This document shows, piece after piece, positions 1 through 9,113 of a DNA stretch of 64,000 bases. The notes beneath the pieces are model-generated. The model saw nothing but the letters and a program-made list of their open reading frames with translations. It had not been told where the DNA came from and did not search any database. The stretch spans positions 7,054,193 through 7,118,192 of the forward strand of contig NC_087062.1 in NCBI RefSeq assembly GCF_963678635.1. The letters run 5' to 3'. This DNA is from Symsagittifera roscoffensis (taxonomy: Eukaryota; Xenacoelomorpha; Acoela; Convolutidae). Within the stretch, counting starts at the first letter, position 1. Each line of letters starts with the position of its first letter. A program made the translations under genes and the position numbers.

Positions 1-665
1 ATAATACATGTACTGTCCTGTAGATATTATGTCTCCATTTTTTACTTTGGAAATGAAACGAAAACAACGCAGTAATGGAGTTTTTGTATCGCCTAGCATA
101 TTATATTCTATAATATCACTATAAATCATTAAGGAATGTATTCTTATAATGTCGTAAGAATACTGAGGATAATGTGGTCCTTTTCCTTTGATTATAACAC
201 CTGTCTGATTTTGTTCTAAATCACAACCAAAAATGTGACTCAAATCAGCACTTTGAATTATAAACACTAATTGATCCTCAGGTAAATGAATGGCAATTTT
301 TTGTGTAATCTTATCTACTGATACATAGATTCCGTTATATTCATATTTTTGTGCGCCTATACGTTTTCGAACTTGTCATTCATGGCTAAAACTATATCAA
401 CAATGCTTGGATACAATCCAGGTTCAATATGCATCGGTTGAATCTTTCTTTTTTCCTCTGGACTTTCTCGTCCATCTATGACAGTAAACTTCCCCTCTGT
501 AACGTTTTGATACAATGAAGGGTACGATATTTCTGAAAGAGCAACCTCCCATTCTCATTTTAGATGTATTTGTTCCGGTAGAAAATTTGTAAAGGAACTA
601 AGACTATTATTCGGATAACAATTAAAAGAAGCATTAGAAACTAGCTCAATTGTAAAAAAACCCAT
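1..665 (-). pseudogene. Polinton capsid-like protein, C-terminus cut by window edge
   Basis: Reading leftward from an ATG at 665-663, the frame opens with MGFFTIELVSNASFN and includes EWEVALSEISYP, IQPMHIEPGLYPSIVDI and, near base 1, FISKVKNGDIISTGQYMYY. I recognise this as a jelly-roll-type capsid protein of Polintons, which databases often name as a transposon-derived uncharacterised protein. I cannot say whether it is the major or the minor capsid protein. Two breaks are visible: an in-frame TGA at 557-555, and a one-base frame change near 361-375, after which the downstream frame continues to the window edge. It lies just downstream of the integrase on the same strand, as expected for a late structural gene. 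Confidence 0.75.
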
Positions 666-725
666 GACAACTGATCGATAAAAATTCAATTTAAAAAATG
701 ACTTACATTTAATCTGAACATTTTC

Positions 726-1656
726 TCAGCTCTTTTTCATAAAATTTTCCCAGAATTTCTTCTTTTTGGAGATCCTTGATGTATGTAGGAGTTTTTTTGT
801 AGATATTGCCGAAATTTCAAAAATTTCATCTGTAAACTGTGGCTTGTATTCTTTTCGGAACGGAATATCATTTTTCAAAATTCTAACTCTATCACCAATT
901 CTGAATTTTGGACTAGTATATTTCTTGAATGATTTGTTATACAATATTGATAAAAAATCACTGTTTTTCACATCTCTGGGAGATTTTCCAATTGATGGAT
1001 TTTTGCGGCAGTTCAATGTAGAAACAAATTGCTGCAATATGGGGACAAATTTTTTACCATGATCTTCAATGTAACGATATATTATATGTTTTAAAGACTG
1101 AAATGATCTCTCTGCAAATGCAGCTTTTGTTTCACTCATTGTTGAGTAAACTTCAATGTCTTTCTCCTTGCAAAACTTTTTAAAAGTTCCCCCATATTCT
1201 GTTCTTTTATCAACCCAAAGTTTTTAAGGAGTGTTTTTTCGAGAAATCTTGTAAAGTTTGTAAAGTGTCTTTGGCATACTTTGTTTTCATTGTTTGAACT
1301 CTGACAAATCTCGAAAAAATATCTACAGCAACTAATAAATACTTGACTCCATTGTTTTGACTAGCTAACTTGTCTACAAAAGCCAAGTCCATACACCAGA
1401 TTTCATTGATATAATTAGAAAACGCTTGAAGTCTTCGGAAAGACCTGATTGGTGGACCAAATTTTGTATACGATGTCTTGGTTTGTAAAAACTTTTCTAC
1501 TTTCTTTTTTGATAAACCACTCGCTTTACTCAAGTTTTGAATAGAACCGTATGCAGCTCTGCCCCTAGAATACAATCTGTTTAGTCTTACTTTTTCAAAT
1601 TTTAAAAGGGATCCAAGTTCCTCTATCTTTTGCTTTGGCATTCTTGTTAATAACAA
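726..1656 (-). pseudogene. Polinton retroviral-type integrase (DDE), frameshifted
   Basis: The protein would catalyse insertion of the element's DNA ends into the host genome. The upstream part (1656-1210) has an N-terminal helical, KKVEKFLQTK-type region, then the first catalytic Asp in WCMDLAFVDK, followed by VAVDIFSRFVRV. The downstream part (1139-726) has ETKAAFAERSFQSLK with the catalytic Glu, and ends in an SH3/chromodomain-like stretch (RIGDRVRILK, PQFTDEIFEI). The second Asp region (VDKRTEYGG) sits between the two, in the frame of the downstream part, so the frame changes near 1205-1212. Its upstream end overlaps a different-frame ORF at 1595-2005, which is either another break or an overlapping gene. 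The integrase assignment is firm; the copy is inactive. Confidence 0.88.
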
Positions 1657-2005
1657 GGTTAGGAGGAAGTTGAGTTGCTTCCAAAATAGTAAAGTAAATA
1701 TCTGGAAAATCGTTATTTTTTCGCTTTAATGCACACAGAAAGTCTACAATAGATTCTTTTGTATCTCGATTATCTAATATAATATTGTCTGACTGGCTGA
1801 GTTTAATTCTAGGAGAATTCAAAATTAAATCACTAATATGCTTATTGTTGCTCGTTTTCAACCTCGCATTTAAAGCACTGTAAACAGAATCAAAATTTTT
1901 TGGTACAATCTCCTCTTTTTCTTGCTTTTGTTCCAATTTTTGTTTTCTGGGAAGTGTGCTTTGTGATTGATAAACTGAGTACGGAATTAAAACAAACTGT
2001 TCCAT
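1595..2005 (-). CDS. small Polinton protein upstream of integrase
   Basis: A 136-residue ORF starting at an ATG (MEQFVLIPYSVYQSQ). Short proteins that begin with a hydrophobic PxSVY-like stretch and sit directly before the integrase are familiar to me from Polintons and related elements, but I know no biochemical function. The middle part is Lys/Asp-rich with SDLILNSPRIKLSQSDNIIL and SIVDFLCALKR. The last 20 or so codons overlap the start of the integrase frame, so the annotated C-terminus may be an artefact of a frameshift. It may originally have been fused to the integrase or been a separate gene. Confidence 0.5.
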   Translation of the reverse strand: MEQFVLIPYSVYQSQSTLPRKQKLEQKQEKEEIVPKNFDSVYSALNARLKTSNNKHISDLILNSPRIKLSQSDNIILDNRDTKESIVDFLCALKRKNNDFPDIYFTILEATQLPPNLVINKNAKAKDRGTWIPFKI

Positions 2006-2061
2006 ACTATGTCAATCGTATGATGACAAAAGGGGTGATGATAGATATCAATTGTAAACCT

Positions 2062-2316
2062 TTAAATTAACTTAAAATAATTCTTCTTTTGTGTAGAGGA
2101 GTTCTTTTTTGTCTTAGTTCTGAAATTTATTTTCGATATTTTACTACGTCTTCTTTCCGAATATCTCGAAGCTCTCCTCTTAAAATGTTTACTAAACACT
2201 CGCTCAGAAACTGGATGAAATTTTTTGGGCAAATGAGAATGAATGGTTTTCGAAGCCTTATGGAAAATGTTTGAAATATTGGGAGAATAGAGACGTATTG
2301 TGTACTCATCGTCCAA
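2062..2316 (-). CDS. small basic protein, possibly core-like
   Basis: An 84-residue ORF beginning MDDEYTIRLYSPNISN and ending in an Arg/Lys/Ser-rich tail (RRASRYSERRRSKISK). The net charge is strongly positive. Small arginine-rich proteins in adenovirus-like elements often bind the packaged DNA, and its position between ATPase and integrase fits a virion component, but this is inference from charge and place only. I do not recognise the sequence as a named family. Confidence 0.4.
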   Translation of the reverse strand: MDDEYTIRLYSPNISNIFHKASKTIHSHLPKKFHPVSERVFSKHFKRRASRYSERRRSKISKINFRTKTKKNSSTQKKNYFKLI

Positions 2317-2361
2317 AAACTTTGTCTCTATTCCAGCTAGTAAGTAAAATTTTGTTGGAAC

Positions 2362-3092
2362 TTAGCCACTGTTAGTGCAATACCTAAGTGAATCAACTGT
2401 TTTTGGGGTTAAATCAATAAGTAAATGACCATAAGGAACGGATGTTGCATCTTGATACCACTCTTTCAATTGAGATCCTAGATCTAGTTGTTGACTTAAA
2501 TTATTGATTTGTAAAACATCCCTCGGCGACTTGAACAAGACCATGTGTGTATTTTGTAACTCTACATCTCTTCCTAATTTGCTTTGATGAAATAAATTGT
2601 GTTTATTGTATATTGTAATCAGACCCCTGTGTCTCCCAGCAGTAGCAATTTTTACAAATTGTTTGGAGTTTGAAATTTCTTCACAAGAATCATCAAATAT
2701 AAGCAAATGCTTAGTTCCATTATTGGGGAGATTTTCAATCAAGTCAAAATCTACTCCTCGGATAAATTTAAGGTTTTTTCTTTGCATTTGACTATAAAGA
2801 GGTTGATAATGATGATAAAAATAAAAAATTTTGTCAAATGCTGGTTGAAAAGTACCAATTTTCAACCAATCAAAAATAAGATGAAATTTTCAGATCCACT
2901 TGGTCCAATTAGGGAAATAAAAATTCGTTCTTTGGTAGATATTATTTTATTCACAGCTTTGGAGAAGGTAGAATATAACCGACTGTACTTGATAAGATAG
3001 CTACCCAAAGTGCTGTTTGTTCGCATGTTGTGGATAACATAATTCGAACGATTGCACATACTAGCATCAAAACTATAACAAAAAATTGGCAC
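2362..3092 (-). pseudogene. Polinton packaging ATPase (FtsK/HerA type), frameshifted in Walker A
   Basis: In this family the ATPase pumps DNA into the capsid. The upstream part (3092-2862) ends in IFISLIGPSGS, the first half of a P-loop, and then runs out of frame. The downstream part (2865-2362) carries the rest: a helix after the P-loop, Walker B LLIFDDS (about 2688-2707), ATAGRHRGLITIYNKHN and a conserved VLFKSPRD segment. The frame change falls inside the P-loop near 2885-2895, so the nucleotide-binding site itself is destroyed. The gene lies upstream of the basic-protein ORF on the same strand. Family assignment rests on Walker A/B plus the RHRG and SPRD blocks. Confidence 0.85.
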
Positions 3093-3291
3093 AAAAAAAC
3101 TAAAAAAGATCTTTTACATGTACGTCCAAACAATTTCCATGATTTTCATTCATGATTTTCTTCATCAAAAACAAAATTTCCTAAATTTACGGGCTTTTCA
3201 CATTGATCGACCATCTTAACTCTAAAAAGAAAAAGTTGACAATGAAATTTAATAAAGTTTGAAAATGGTAGTACATTAAGAATAATATAAA
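3093..3291. other. spacer between ATPase and exonuclease-like relics
   Basis: About 200 bp of AT-rich sequence in which I see no coding motif. It may hold the promoter of the ATPase gene; no TATA-like site stands out from the general AT background. Confidence 0.3.
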
Positions 3292-3849
3292 TTACAATTT
3301 GTTAAAAAAACATCGAGTCCATGTTCCGCATGCAAATGCTTTTCTTTCTGCACAGTGAAGAGTTTTTGCATGACGAAATGGGTAGTTGCTACACCTCCAA
3401 TCATATTCTTCATCTTTGAATATCAAAAACTGAACTTTAGGGCAAGCTTAGTCATCCAAATTAATAATCTTTGTTTCCAAAAATTCCGACAGAATCTTAC
3501 ATTTTTCATAACCTTTTGCAAAAAATTCCGTGTCTGTGGCTTCTAGATTTTTCAGTATTTTTTCAAGTTCAGTATATTTTTTCTAACTACTGCTCCAAAT
3601 GATTCCATGAAGATACTGTGTACACCAAAAAGATTGGGATGTTGGTTTGAATTTTTTGGGAGGAAGAAAGGAATATCCTTCTGTTTGTCCATCCTTATAA
3701 ACTCCTAATTCTTTCACTATATTGTTTTCGATACATTCAATATCGAAAACAACTAGATTCATTCTGTTAACTGTTTTCTCTGGAGTTTTTTGTTTAAAAT
3801 GATTAACAATCAAACAATGCATATACTGATGGAGCAAATATTTTAACAT
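3292..3849 (-). pseudogene. Polinton 3'-5' exonuclease-like protein, frameshift plus stop
   Basis: The N-terminal part (3849-3583) has NLVVFDIECIENN, with a DxE pair of the kind that opens DEDD exonucleases, then ELGVYKDGQTEGYSFLPPKKF and QSFWCTQYLHGI. After a frame change near 3583-3600 the protein continues with TEFFAKGYEKCKILSEFLET, an in-frame TAA, then CSNYPFRHAKTLHCAERKAF, ending at a TAA at 3294-3292. These blocks recur in Polinton proteins that I know only as predicted exonuclease-like. Such an enzyme could process replication ends. The function is inferred from fold-level motifs; the decay is directly visible. Confidence 0.6.
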
Positions 3850-3870
3850 ATAAACAGAAAAATAATCCAG

Positions 3871-4206
3871 TCACGTGACCGAGAAAGCATGAACTGGGAG
3901 ACTAGGTGCAACATAACAATACCCAGGACCTTTTTTTGTACTAGATTTCACAGATCCAGCAGAGTCATGTAGAATTGCATGTAGTCTAAAAATTTTGGAG
4001 TTTGCAAAAAAGTAATCCATACAGGAATTTACGTATCCAATTAGTCCTCCAAAAAGAAATTTTTGTTCCATTTCTGTTAAATTTATGTCCGGGTCCAAAA
4101 CAATACAGGTACATAGAAATAAATTTTTCCTTTTTGTATTTGATGAGAACTCTTGCCCAAAAATCTCAAAAATTCTCAGAATTTCATTCAGTTTCTGTAC
4201 GTTCAT
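3871..4206 (-). CDS. unrecognised Polinton ORF (GPGYCYV protein)
   Basis: A 111-residue ORF with an ATG at 4206-4204. Visible parts are an N-terminal helix (LNEILRIFEIFGQEF), a central LFGGLIGYVNSCMDYFFANS stretch and a C-terminal block RLHAILHDSAGSVKSS ending GPGYCYVAPSLP. The HD pair and the glycine-rich GPGYCYV block look like conserved motifs, but I cannot place the family. It lies 22 bp from the exonuclease-like relic, in the same orientation, and is probably part of the same transcription unit. No break is visible inside it. Confidence 0.45.
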   Translation of the reverse strand: MNVQKLNEILRIFEIFGQEFSSNTKRKNLFLCTCIVLDPDINLTEMEQKFLFGGLIGYVNSCMDYFFANSKIFRLHAILHDSAGSVKSSTKKGPGYCYVAPSLPVHAFSVT

Positions 4207-4223
4207 TTTTTACAGTGCATTCG

Positions 4224-5158
4224 TCAATAATGATACAAGATTTTTTGAAGGTCTCTACTTACTAGTAATGAAGGAAGCATGTCAAGTAATTTATCATATT
4301 CTTCTCTTTGTAGTTGTAAAGATTGATTATTTTTCCATTGATTTCCATTTCTACGAGATTCTACAAGATCTATTTTTTTGGTATCAGATCGGTATCCTAT
4401 GTGAATTTTGGTTCTACCATTATGCAGAGTCCACTCAAAGTGAGATATTTGTGATTTTACGTCCAAATTCTGCAAGTTTGGTAAACTTTGTGATTCTATA
4501 ATTGTTAGTGAAATTTTTTGGGATTTTTCTTCTAGAACAATAAGAAAAAGTCCCAATTGAGTGTGAAGTTTTAAGAGTAAATTTCTCGAAAAACTTATAT
4601 TCCAACTTATACTGTTCAACACCAATACTAAATGAAAAACGATTTTGAAGATAAATAGTTAAATTACAAGACAAAAAACATAAATAACACAAATTATTGT
4701 ACATTACAGTTCTCAACAAACATAAAGTCTCCCAAAATTTGGGACAGTTCTTTGAATTCGTTCAAAGTATAGTTGACATAGGCAACTTATTTCATTGCTG
4801 CTTCATTCTCTTTTGCGGTGAACAGTCGAATCTGAATGTAGGAAGGTTTGTTAATATTGTACTTCTTGATCGTGACACAAACTTGTCTTCTATTGTATGT
4901 TGCTATGTCATACACTTTGTTGCAGTTGGCAAGCTCCTGATCCATAGTTGACTCTTTGTCAGAAGTGAGTTCCAATATAGGAACGAGTCCAAGGTTTTCA
5001 GCATCATGAATAACATTATTTCTAGTTGCTGAGATTGCTTCTCCTTCTTTTTCACCAAGATAGACTTGCTGTCTTTTTTCGAGTTGTCCCAACTCATTTT
5101 TCTTGAATAGTTGAAAGCACGGTTCAAAATAAATTCTTAGTAGGATTTTTGGGACCAA
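4224..5158 (-). pseudogene. PC4/p15-like ORF pair, probably one broken gene
   Basis: Two ORFs in different frames follow one another: 5158-4787 (123 codons) and 4625-4224 (133 codons). The first ends with QVCVTIKKYNINKPSYIQIR, alternating beta-strand sequence. The second has SHFEWTLHNGRTKIHIGYRS and then SLQLQREEYDKLLDMLPSL. The pattern of beta strands, a basic W-containing turn and a final helix resembles the single-stranded-DNA-binding PC4 (p15) coactivator fold. If so, the product would coat DNA during replication or act in element transcription. This is a weak structural analogy, not a family match. About 160 bp between the parts is unassigned. Confidence 0.35.
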
Positions 5159-5288
5159 GCAAATCTCCCAATTCTTGTTTGATTTTTTGAGAATTCAATG
5201 TATTGGGACTTGTGTCTTTTCTTGAGTACATTTTTGAAGAACAGACTGATCAGATGAAGAGAAATGAGAGAAATGATTTTGAGATTAA

Positions 5289-5913
5289 ATGAAATTGGAA
5301 GTTAAATCATTGTTCCAGATGGCTGCAGCTATGTGTCAAGCTCTTCCCAGCTTTTATTCAGAGTTTTGTCAAAAATCGCTATTTATTCCCGTTTCCAGTG
5401 ATTTTTACGAAAATTATATAGTAACCAATAATGTGTCTCTACCCACAATTCTTACTGTTGTTTGGAAAATTGTAAGTTTCACATACTTCTGATTGGTTCA
5501 TCTTTCGATCAAATTTTACAACGATTGGGTAATTTTTATTTCACATACCAAATTATTGATTGTCTTCACACTCTGTACAAATACAGATTTTATTTGAATG
5601 TTATTTCATCAACTGGCGAAGTTTTCAATCAACTTGCATGCGCTGTTCAACACAATTTGAAATGGAAAGAAGCAGAAAAATGCCAAGTGTTGCAAAGAAA
5701 ACACTGTTACGCAAAAAACTCAAACGTCACTATTTATGTTCTAACCAGAAACTAGCTTCCACACAAACTATTGGTTCACCTTTTCTAGAAAGAGTTCGTC
5801 AAGTACAAAACTCAAAATGTGAACATGATTTGTTTAAAATAATTGACTGTCTTATTGATGGTTATGGATTTGTAAATAGTGATCATGTCAATTTTTCAAT
5901 AAACAGCTTCTGA
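5289..5913 (+). other. plus-strand ORF fragments of unknown nature
   Basis: Overlapping plus-strand frames run through here (5289-5492, 5462-5755, 5560-5913). None carries a motif I know. The last has a basic middle (KKTLLRKKLKRHYLC) and ends VNSDHVNFSINSF before a TGA. They may be remains of a plus-strand Polinton gene facing away from the minus-strand block, or chance ORFs. Codon composition is somewhat less AT-biased than the following spacer. Confidence 0.25.
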
Positions 5914-6059
5914 TAATTCATCTATTTTCTATCATATGTTTACAAAATTACCATTAATTACCGAAAAAAAACAACCGTTGTCAAAAAAATTTGCAAAAAA
6001 AATTTTCAAACATGTATAAAAGATGTAATTTTTCTTTTGATTTTCAAAAAGTTGTAAAA

Positions 6060-6945
6060 AACAGTTCAATTTTTTTAACAAGTTGTAAAAAGTGTTTCAA
6101 TTTTTTTTGACAAAATGCGAAAAGTGTTTCAACTTTTTTGAGAAGATGCAAAAAATGTTTTACTTTTTTTAACAAGATGCGACAAAAGTTTCACTTTTTC
6201 ACTACAAATGCGAAAACTGTTTCACTTTTTTCGACAAAATGCGAAAAGTGTTTTACTTTTTTCGATAAAATGCGAAAATTGTTTCAATTTTTTGGACAAA
6301 ATGCGAAAAATAATTTACTTTTTTCGATAAAATGCAAAAAGTGTTTCAATTTTTTCGACAAAATGCGGAAAGTGTTTTACTTTTTTCGATAAAATGCGAA
6401 AACTGTTTCACTTTTTTCGACAAAATGCGAAAAGTGTTTTACTTTTTTCGATAAAATGCGAAAATTGTTTCAATTTTTTGGACAAAATGCGAAAAATAAT
6501 TTACTTTTTTCGATAAAATGCAAAAAGTGTTTCAATTTTTTCGACAAAATGCGGAAAGTGTTTTACTTTTTTCGATAAAATGTGAAAAGTGTTTCAATTT
6601 TTCTACAAAGTGCTAAAAGGGTTTTACTTTTTTCGATAAAATGCGAAAATTGTTTCAATTTTTTGGACAAAATGCGAAAAATGTTTTACTTTTTTCGATA
6701 AAATGCAAAAAGTGTTTCAATTTTTTCGACAAAATGCGGAAAGTGTTTTACTTTTTTCGATAAAATGCAAAAAGTGTTTCAATTTTTTCGGCAAAATGCG
6801 AAAAGCGTTTTACTTTTTTCGATAAAATGTGAAAAGTGTTTCAATTTTTTCGACAAAATGCAAAAAGCGTTTTACTTTTTTCGATAAAATAAGAAAAGTG
6901 TTTCAATTTTTTCTACAAAATGCTAAAAGTGTGTACAAGATGCAA
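6060..6945. repeat. 31-bp minisatellite inside the Polinton
   Basis: Roughly 28 head-to-tail units of 31 bp. The consensus contains AAAATGCGAAAAGTGTTTCA followed by a T-run and TTCGA(C/T). Unit starts at 6360, 6391 and 6422 give the exact 31-bp step. Alternate units differ (TTTTACTT against TTTCAATT), giving a 62-bp dimer. A block near 6292-6390 recurs 186 bp later (six units), so a higher-order repeat exists. It produces a spurious Phe/Lys/Cys-rich ORF at 6138-6392. It separates the minus-strand block from the rest of the element. Confidence 0.9.
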
Positions 6946-7288
6946 AAACCATTAGGTAACTTTTTACTTGTGTACAGCTTTTCTAGTGTTTTTTCCGAAT
7001 ATGTGTGCAAAAATATTCGAGTTTCTTAAAATATGTGCCAGTTCGGAGCGTTAAATTAAGTTCTGTTGTTTTTCAGTGGTTTACCCTGAATTTCTCATCT
7101 ATTCTCATAATTAAAACGAAATGGAAGAAAAAAATTAATAACAGAAAAGGAAGTCAATACCAAACAACATTTATTTACAAAAACATTTAATCAAAGAGCT
7201 GTCGAGCAGCAGAAGAGTTCTGGAGGTTCTCTATAGAACGCAGAGCTGGACGAGGTTCCATTGCTGGTGGTTATTGTGGAGGAGTGTT
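6946..7288. other. non-coding spacer
   Basis: AT-rich sequence between the minisatellite and the next minus-strand ORF. I see no gene. The segment near 7085-7200 has polyA-like A-runs and could be the 3' flank of the ORF at 7289-7690. Confidence 0.3.
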
Positions 7289-7690
7289 TTAAGGCGTCAT
7301 TGTTTCTGAGAAACCCTCATCTTCATCTATTGTGATGGGGTTTTCGACTGATCCTTCCTCCTCCCAAGGAAAGAGGAATTCGTCGACTGGTTGAGCCACA
7401 AATCTTGAGTCCGGAATCTCGGGATAGTTCATTCCCACATGATCAGGAACTTCGCCCATCATATGCATTGTTCCAAGTTGGTTCTCTGTGATGGGAACAT
7501 GCATCATATGATGTTCGTTGAAATCCCTTCGCATCACTTCCACCATGTGCCAGACTTGGATTGGGATATCCATTCGTGCCAGAAAAATTCCAGAGACTGT
7601 TTCTCGCTCTTGAATTTGTACTACGTCAGGCGAAAATTCCACAGAGTACATGAGATTGTTGTTTTGCACTGAGAAGATGATTTTGAGCAA
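7289..7690 (-). CDS. unrecognised acidic, Met/His-rich ORF of the Polinton
   Basis: A 133-codon ORF with clearly higher GC than its flanks, which supports real coding. It opens MLKIIFSVQNNNLMYSVEFS, has a His/Met cluster (HHMMHVPITENQLGTMHMMG), proline spacers and an acidic C-terminus (FPWEEEGSVENPITIDEDEG). It has no signal peptide and no known domain. It is transcribed leftward, and an array of five CCAAT boxes starts 130 bp upstream, so it probably has its own promoter. It is intact while most neighbours are broken. The ITIDEDEG-type acidic tail recalls SUMO-interaction motifs (hydrophobic core next to acids), which is speculation. Confidence 0.5.
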   Translation of the reverse strand: MLKIIFSVQNNNLMYSVEFSPDVVQIQERETVSGIFLARMDIPIQVWHMVEVMRRDFNEHHMMHVPITENQLGTMHMMGEVPDHVGMNYPEIPDSRFVAQPVDEFLFPWEEEGSVENPITIDEDEGFSETMTP

Positions 7691-7818
7691 TAAACTGAGT
7701 TAAAGTGTAAAAACAAGAAAGAGCTGAGAGAGGAGGTAGCTGACGGTAGTTAAGTTGAAAATAAAATGATTTTTAGTAAGGAGTTGGGGGTACCTTCACC
7801 TCGATTGTATGGGTTTGA

Positions 7819-7996
7819 CCAATCAGAATTGATTTTCCATATTTGGATTGAAGTCGTGTCCAATCAGATTTAAGCTTCTTTTTATGGGAATCTTGGATAA
7901 AAGTTGTGCCCAATCGGAAACAAAGCTCCATTTTGGGTATTGTCGTTTCCAATCACAAAAATGTTCATTTTTGCTCTAGTTGTCGTAACCAATCAG
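7819..7996. promoter_or_regulatory. array of five CCAAT boxes
   Basis: CCAATCAG or near-identical octamers lie at 7819, 7860, 7910, 7949 and 7989, all in the same orientation, spaced 41, 50, 39 and 40 bp. Each sits in a loosely repeated context (GTCGT..CCAATCAGA). CCAAT is the site of the NF-Y factor, and arrays at about 40-bp steps are typical of strong or cell-cycle promoters. The array lies upstream of the minus-strand ORF ending at 7289 and downstream of the 8162-8730 relic. Confidence 0.65.
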
Positions 7997-8161
7997 AGAA
8001 ATGTTTAAGGACTTAAATCTTCCAAATAAGTGAAAATATACACAAAAACAATTGCAAAAATAAATTACCAAAAGTTTTTTGCAGAAAAAAAAAGAAATAT
8101 TGCTGATATAAGTAACAAAAGAAAGAAAATTAATAAAAGTAACATCTCTGCAATTTTTTCA

Positions 8162-8730
8162 TCAAGTTAATTGAATTTTTTGTATGTAATCAATGAGAAA
8201 TTGCTGATTTTTGAGTAGATAGTCAAGTTCTTTGATTTTGATGTAAATTCGGGAAGACAACTCAAAGTTGACGAATTTTTCAAAGCAAACTTCTGGAAAT
8301 CTGATTCCAAACCAAATCAAGCAGGATTTTGAACTTTGAAAATCCTTTAAGAAATGAACGAATAAAGACTTTTGCTGAGGCATTTTTACAAATTTGGGTT
8401 TTGAATAGGGGATAAAAAGAGTTTTTGATATATTATTGTACGACTTTTTGATCAATTTCTTTTTCTCGAGAATAAACAAAATTTCTTTCCTTGTGAGGTG
8501 TAATTCAGCCGTAAGTTTAAAACTTTGATACGCAATATGTGAATCAAAAGTAAACTCTTTGATTGAGAAGGTTTCTCTGAAGAGACTTTACTTAGTCGGA
8601 TAACTCTATTTTGTACAATAAAGACGTCCAAAAAATTATGAAAAAAGTAAGAGTCAACATCAATTTCATCAATAAGAAAATGATTTGGAATTTTTTCTTT
8701 TTTCTTATAAAGTAACTCGAGGAAGCTCAA
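8162..8730 (-). pseudogene. unrecognised ORF pair, probably one frameshifted gene
   Basis: Two overlapping minus-strand frames, 8730-8452 (92 codons, MSFLELLYKKKEKIPNHFLI) and 8479-8162 (105 codons), look like one gene broken by a frameshift near 8450-8480. The visible sequence includes IDEIDVDSYFFHNFLDVFIV and, downstream, FLKDFQSSKSCLIWFGIRFP and LKNQQFLIDYIQKIQ. It is mostly helical with aromatic residues; no domain is recognised. It is transcribed away from polymerase B, with a shared 380-bp intergenic region containing two inverted CCAAT boxes. Confidence 0.35.
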
Positions 8731-8815
8731 ATGTTTTTTGATTGATATTTTTCAAATAATGATTAAAGCTTGTTTTTTATATGGTAAACAGATCACTTTT
8801 AAGAAATGCTCGATT

Positions 8816-8872
8816 CTGATTGGTTGATTTCCAACAAACAGTGTTACTAAAAGAATACTCAAATCTGATTGG
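8816..8872. promoter_or_regulatory. two inverted CCAAT boxes in the divergent intergenic region
   Basis: CTGATTGGTTGATTT occurs at 8816 and again at 8865, 49 bp apart. The core is a CCAAT box on the minus strand, the reverse of the 7.8-8.0 kb array. They lie between the minus-strand 8162-8730 relic and the plus-strand polymerase gene starting at 9114, so they could serve a bidirectional promoter. Confidence 0.5.
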
Positions 8873-9113
8873 TTGATTTTCTCTCATAAAAAGCAAAAAA
8901 AACTTATTTCATTCTGATTTTCTTTTACGTTAAAAGCAACTGCTCTATACTTTGTAAAACTACATGAAATAAATTTCAAATATTTTTAACAAATTAAAGT
9001 AAGTAAAAATTATTTTCATTAAATTTTTTGGAACAATTCAAACCTCCCAATTTTGTAGGTACCACGTACTTTTAATTAATTTCGATACAAACTAAAAATC
9101 CTACTTTTTTCAG

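Noticed and set aside
766-1062. Plus-strand ORF of 98 codons
   Set aside because: It is the antisense shadow of the integrase relic and has no motif.
6138-6392. Phe/Lys/Cys-rich ORF of 84 codons
   Set aside because: It is produced by the 31-bp minisatellite; 31 is not a multiple of three and the frame is open only by chance composition.
6060-6945. CRISPR-like array
   Set aside because: The units are directly adjacent with no unique spacers, and the genome is eukaryotic.
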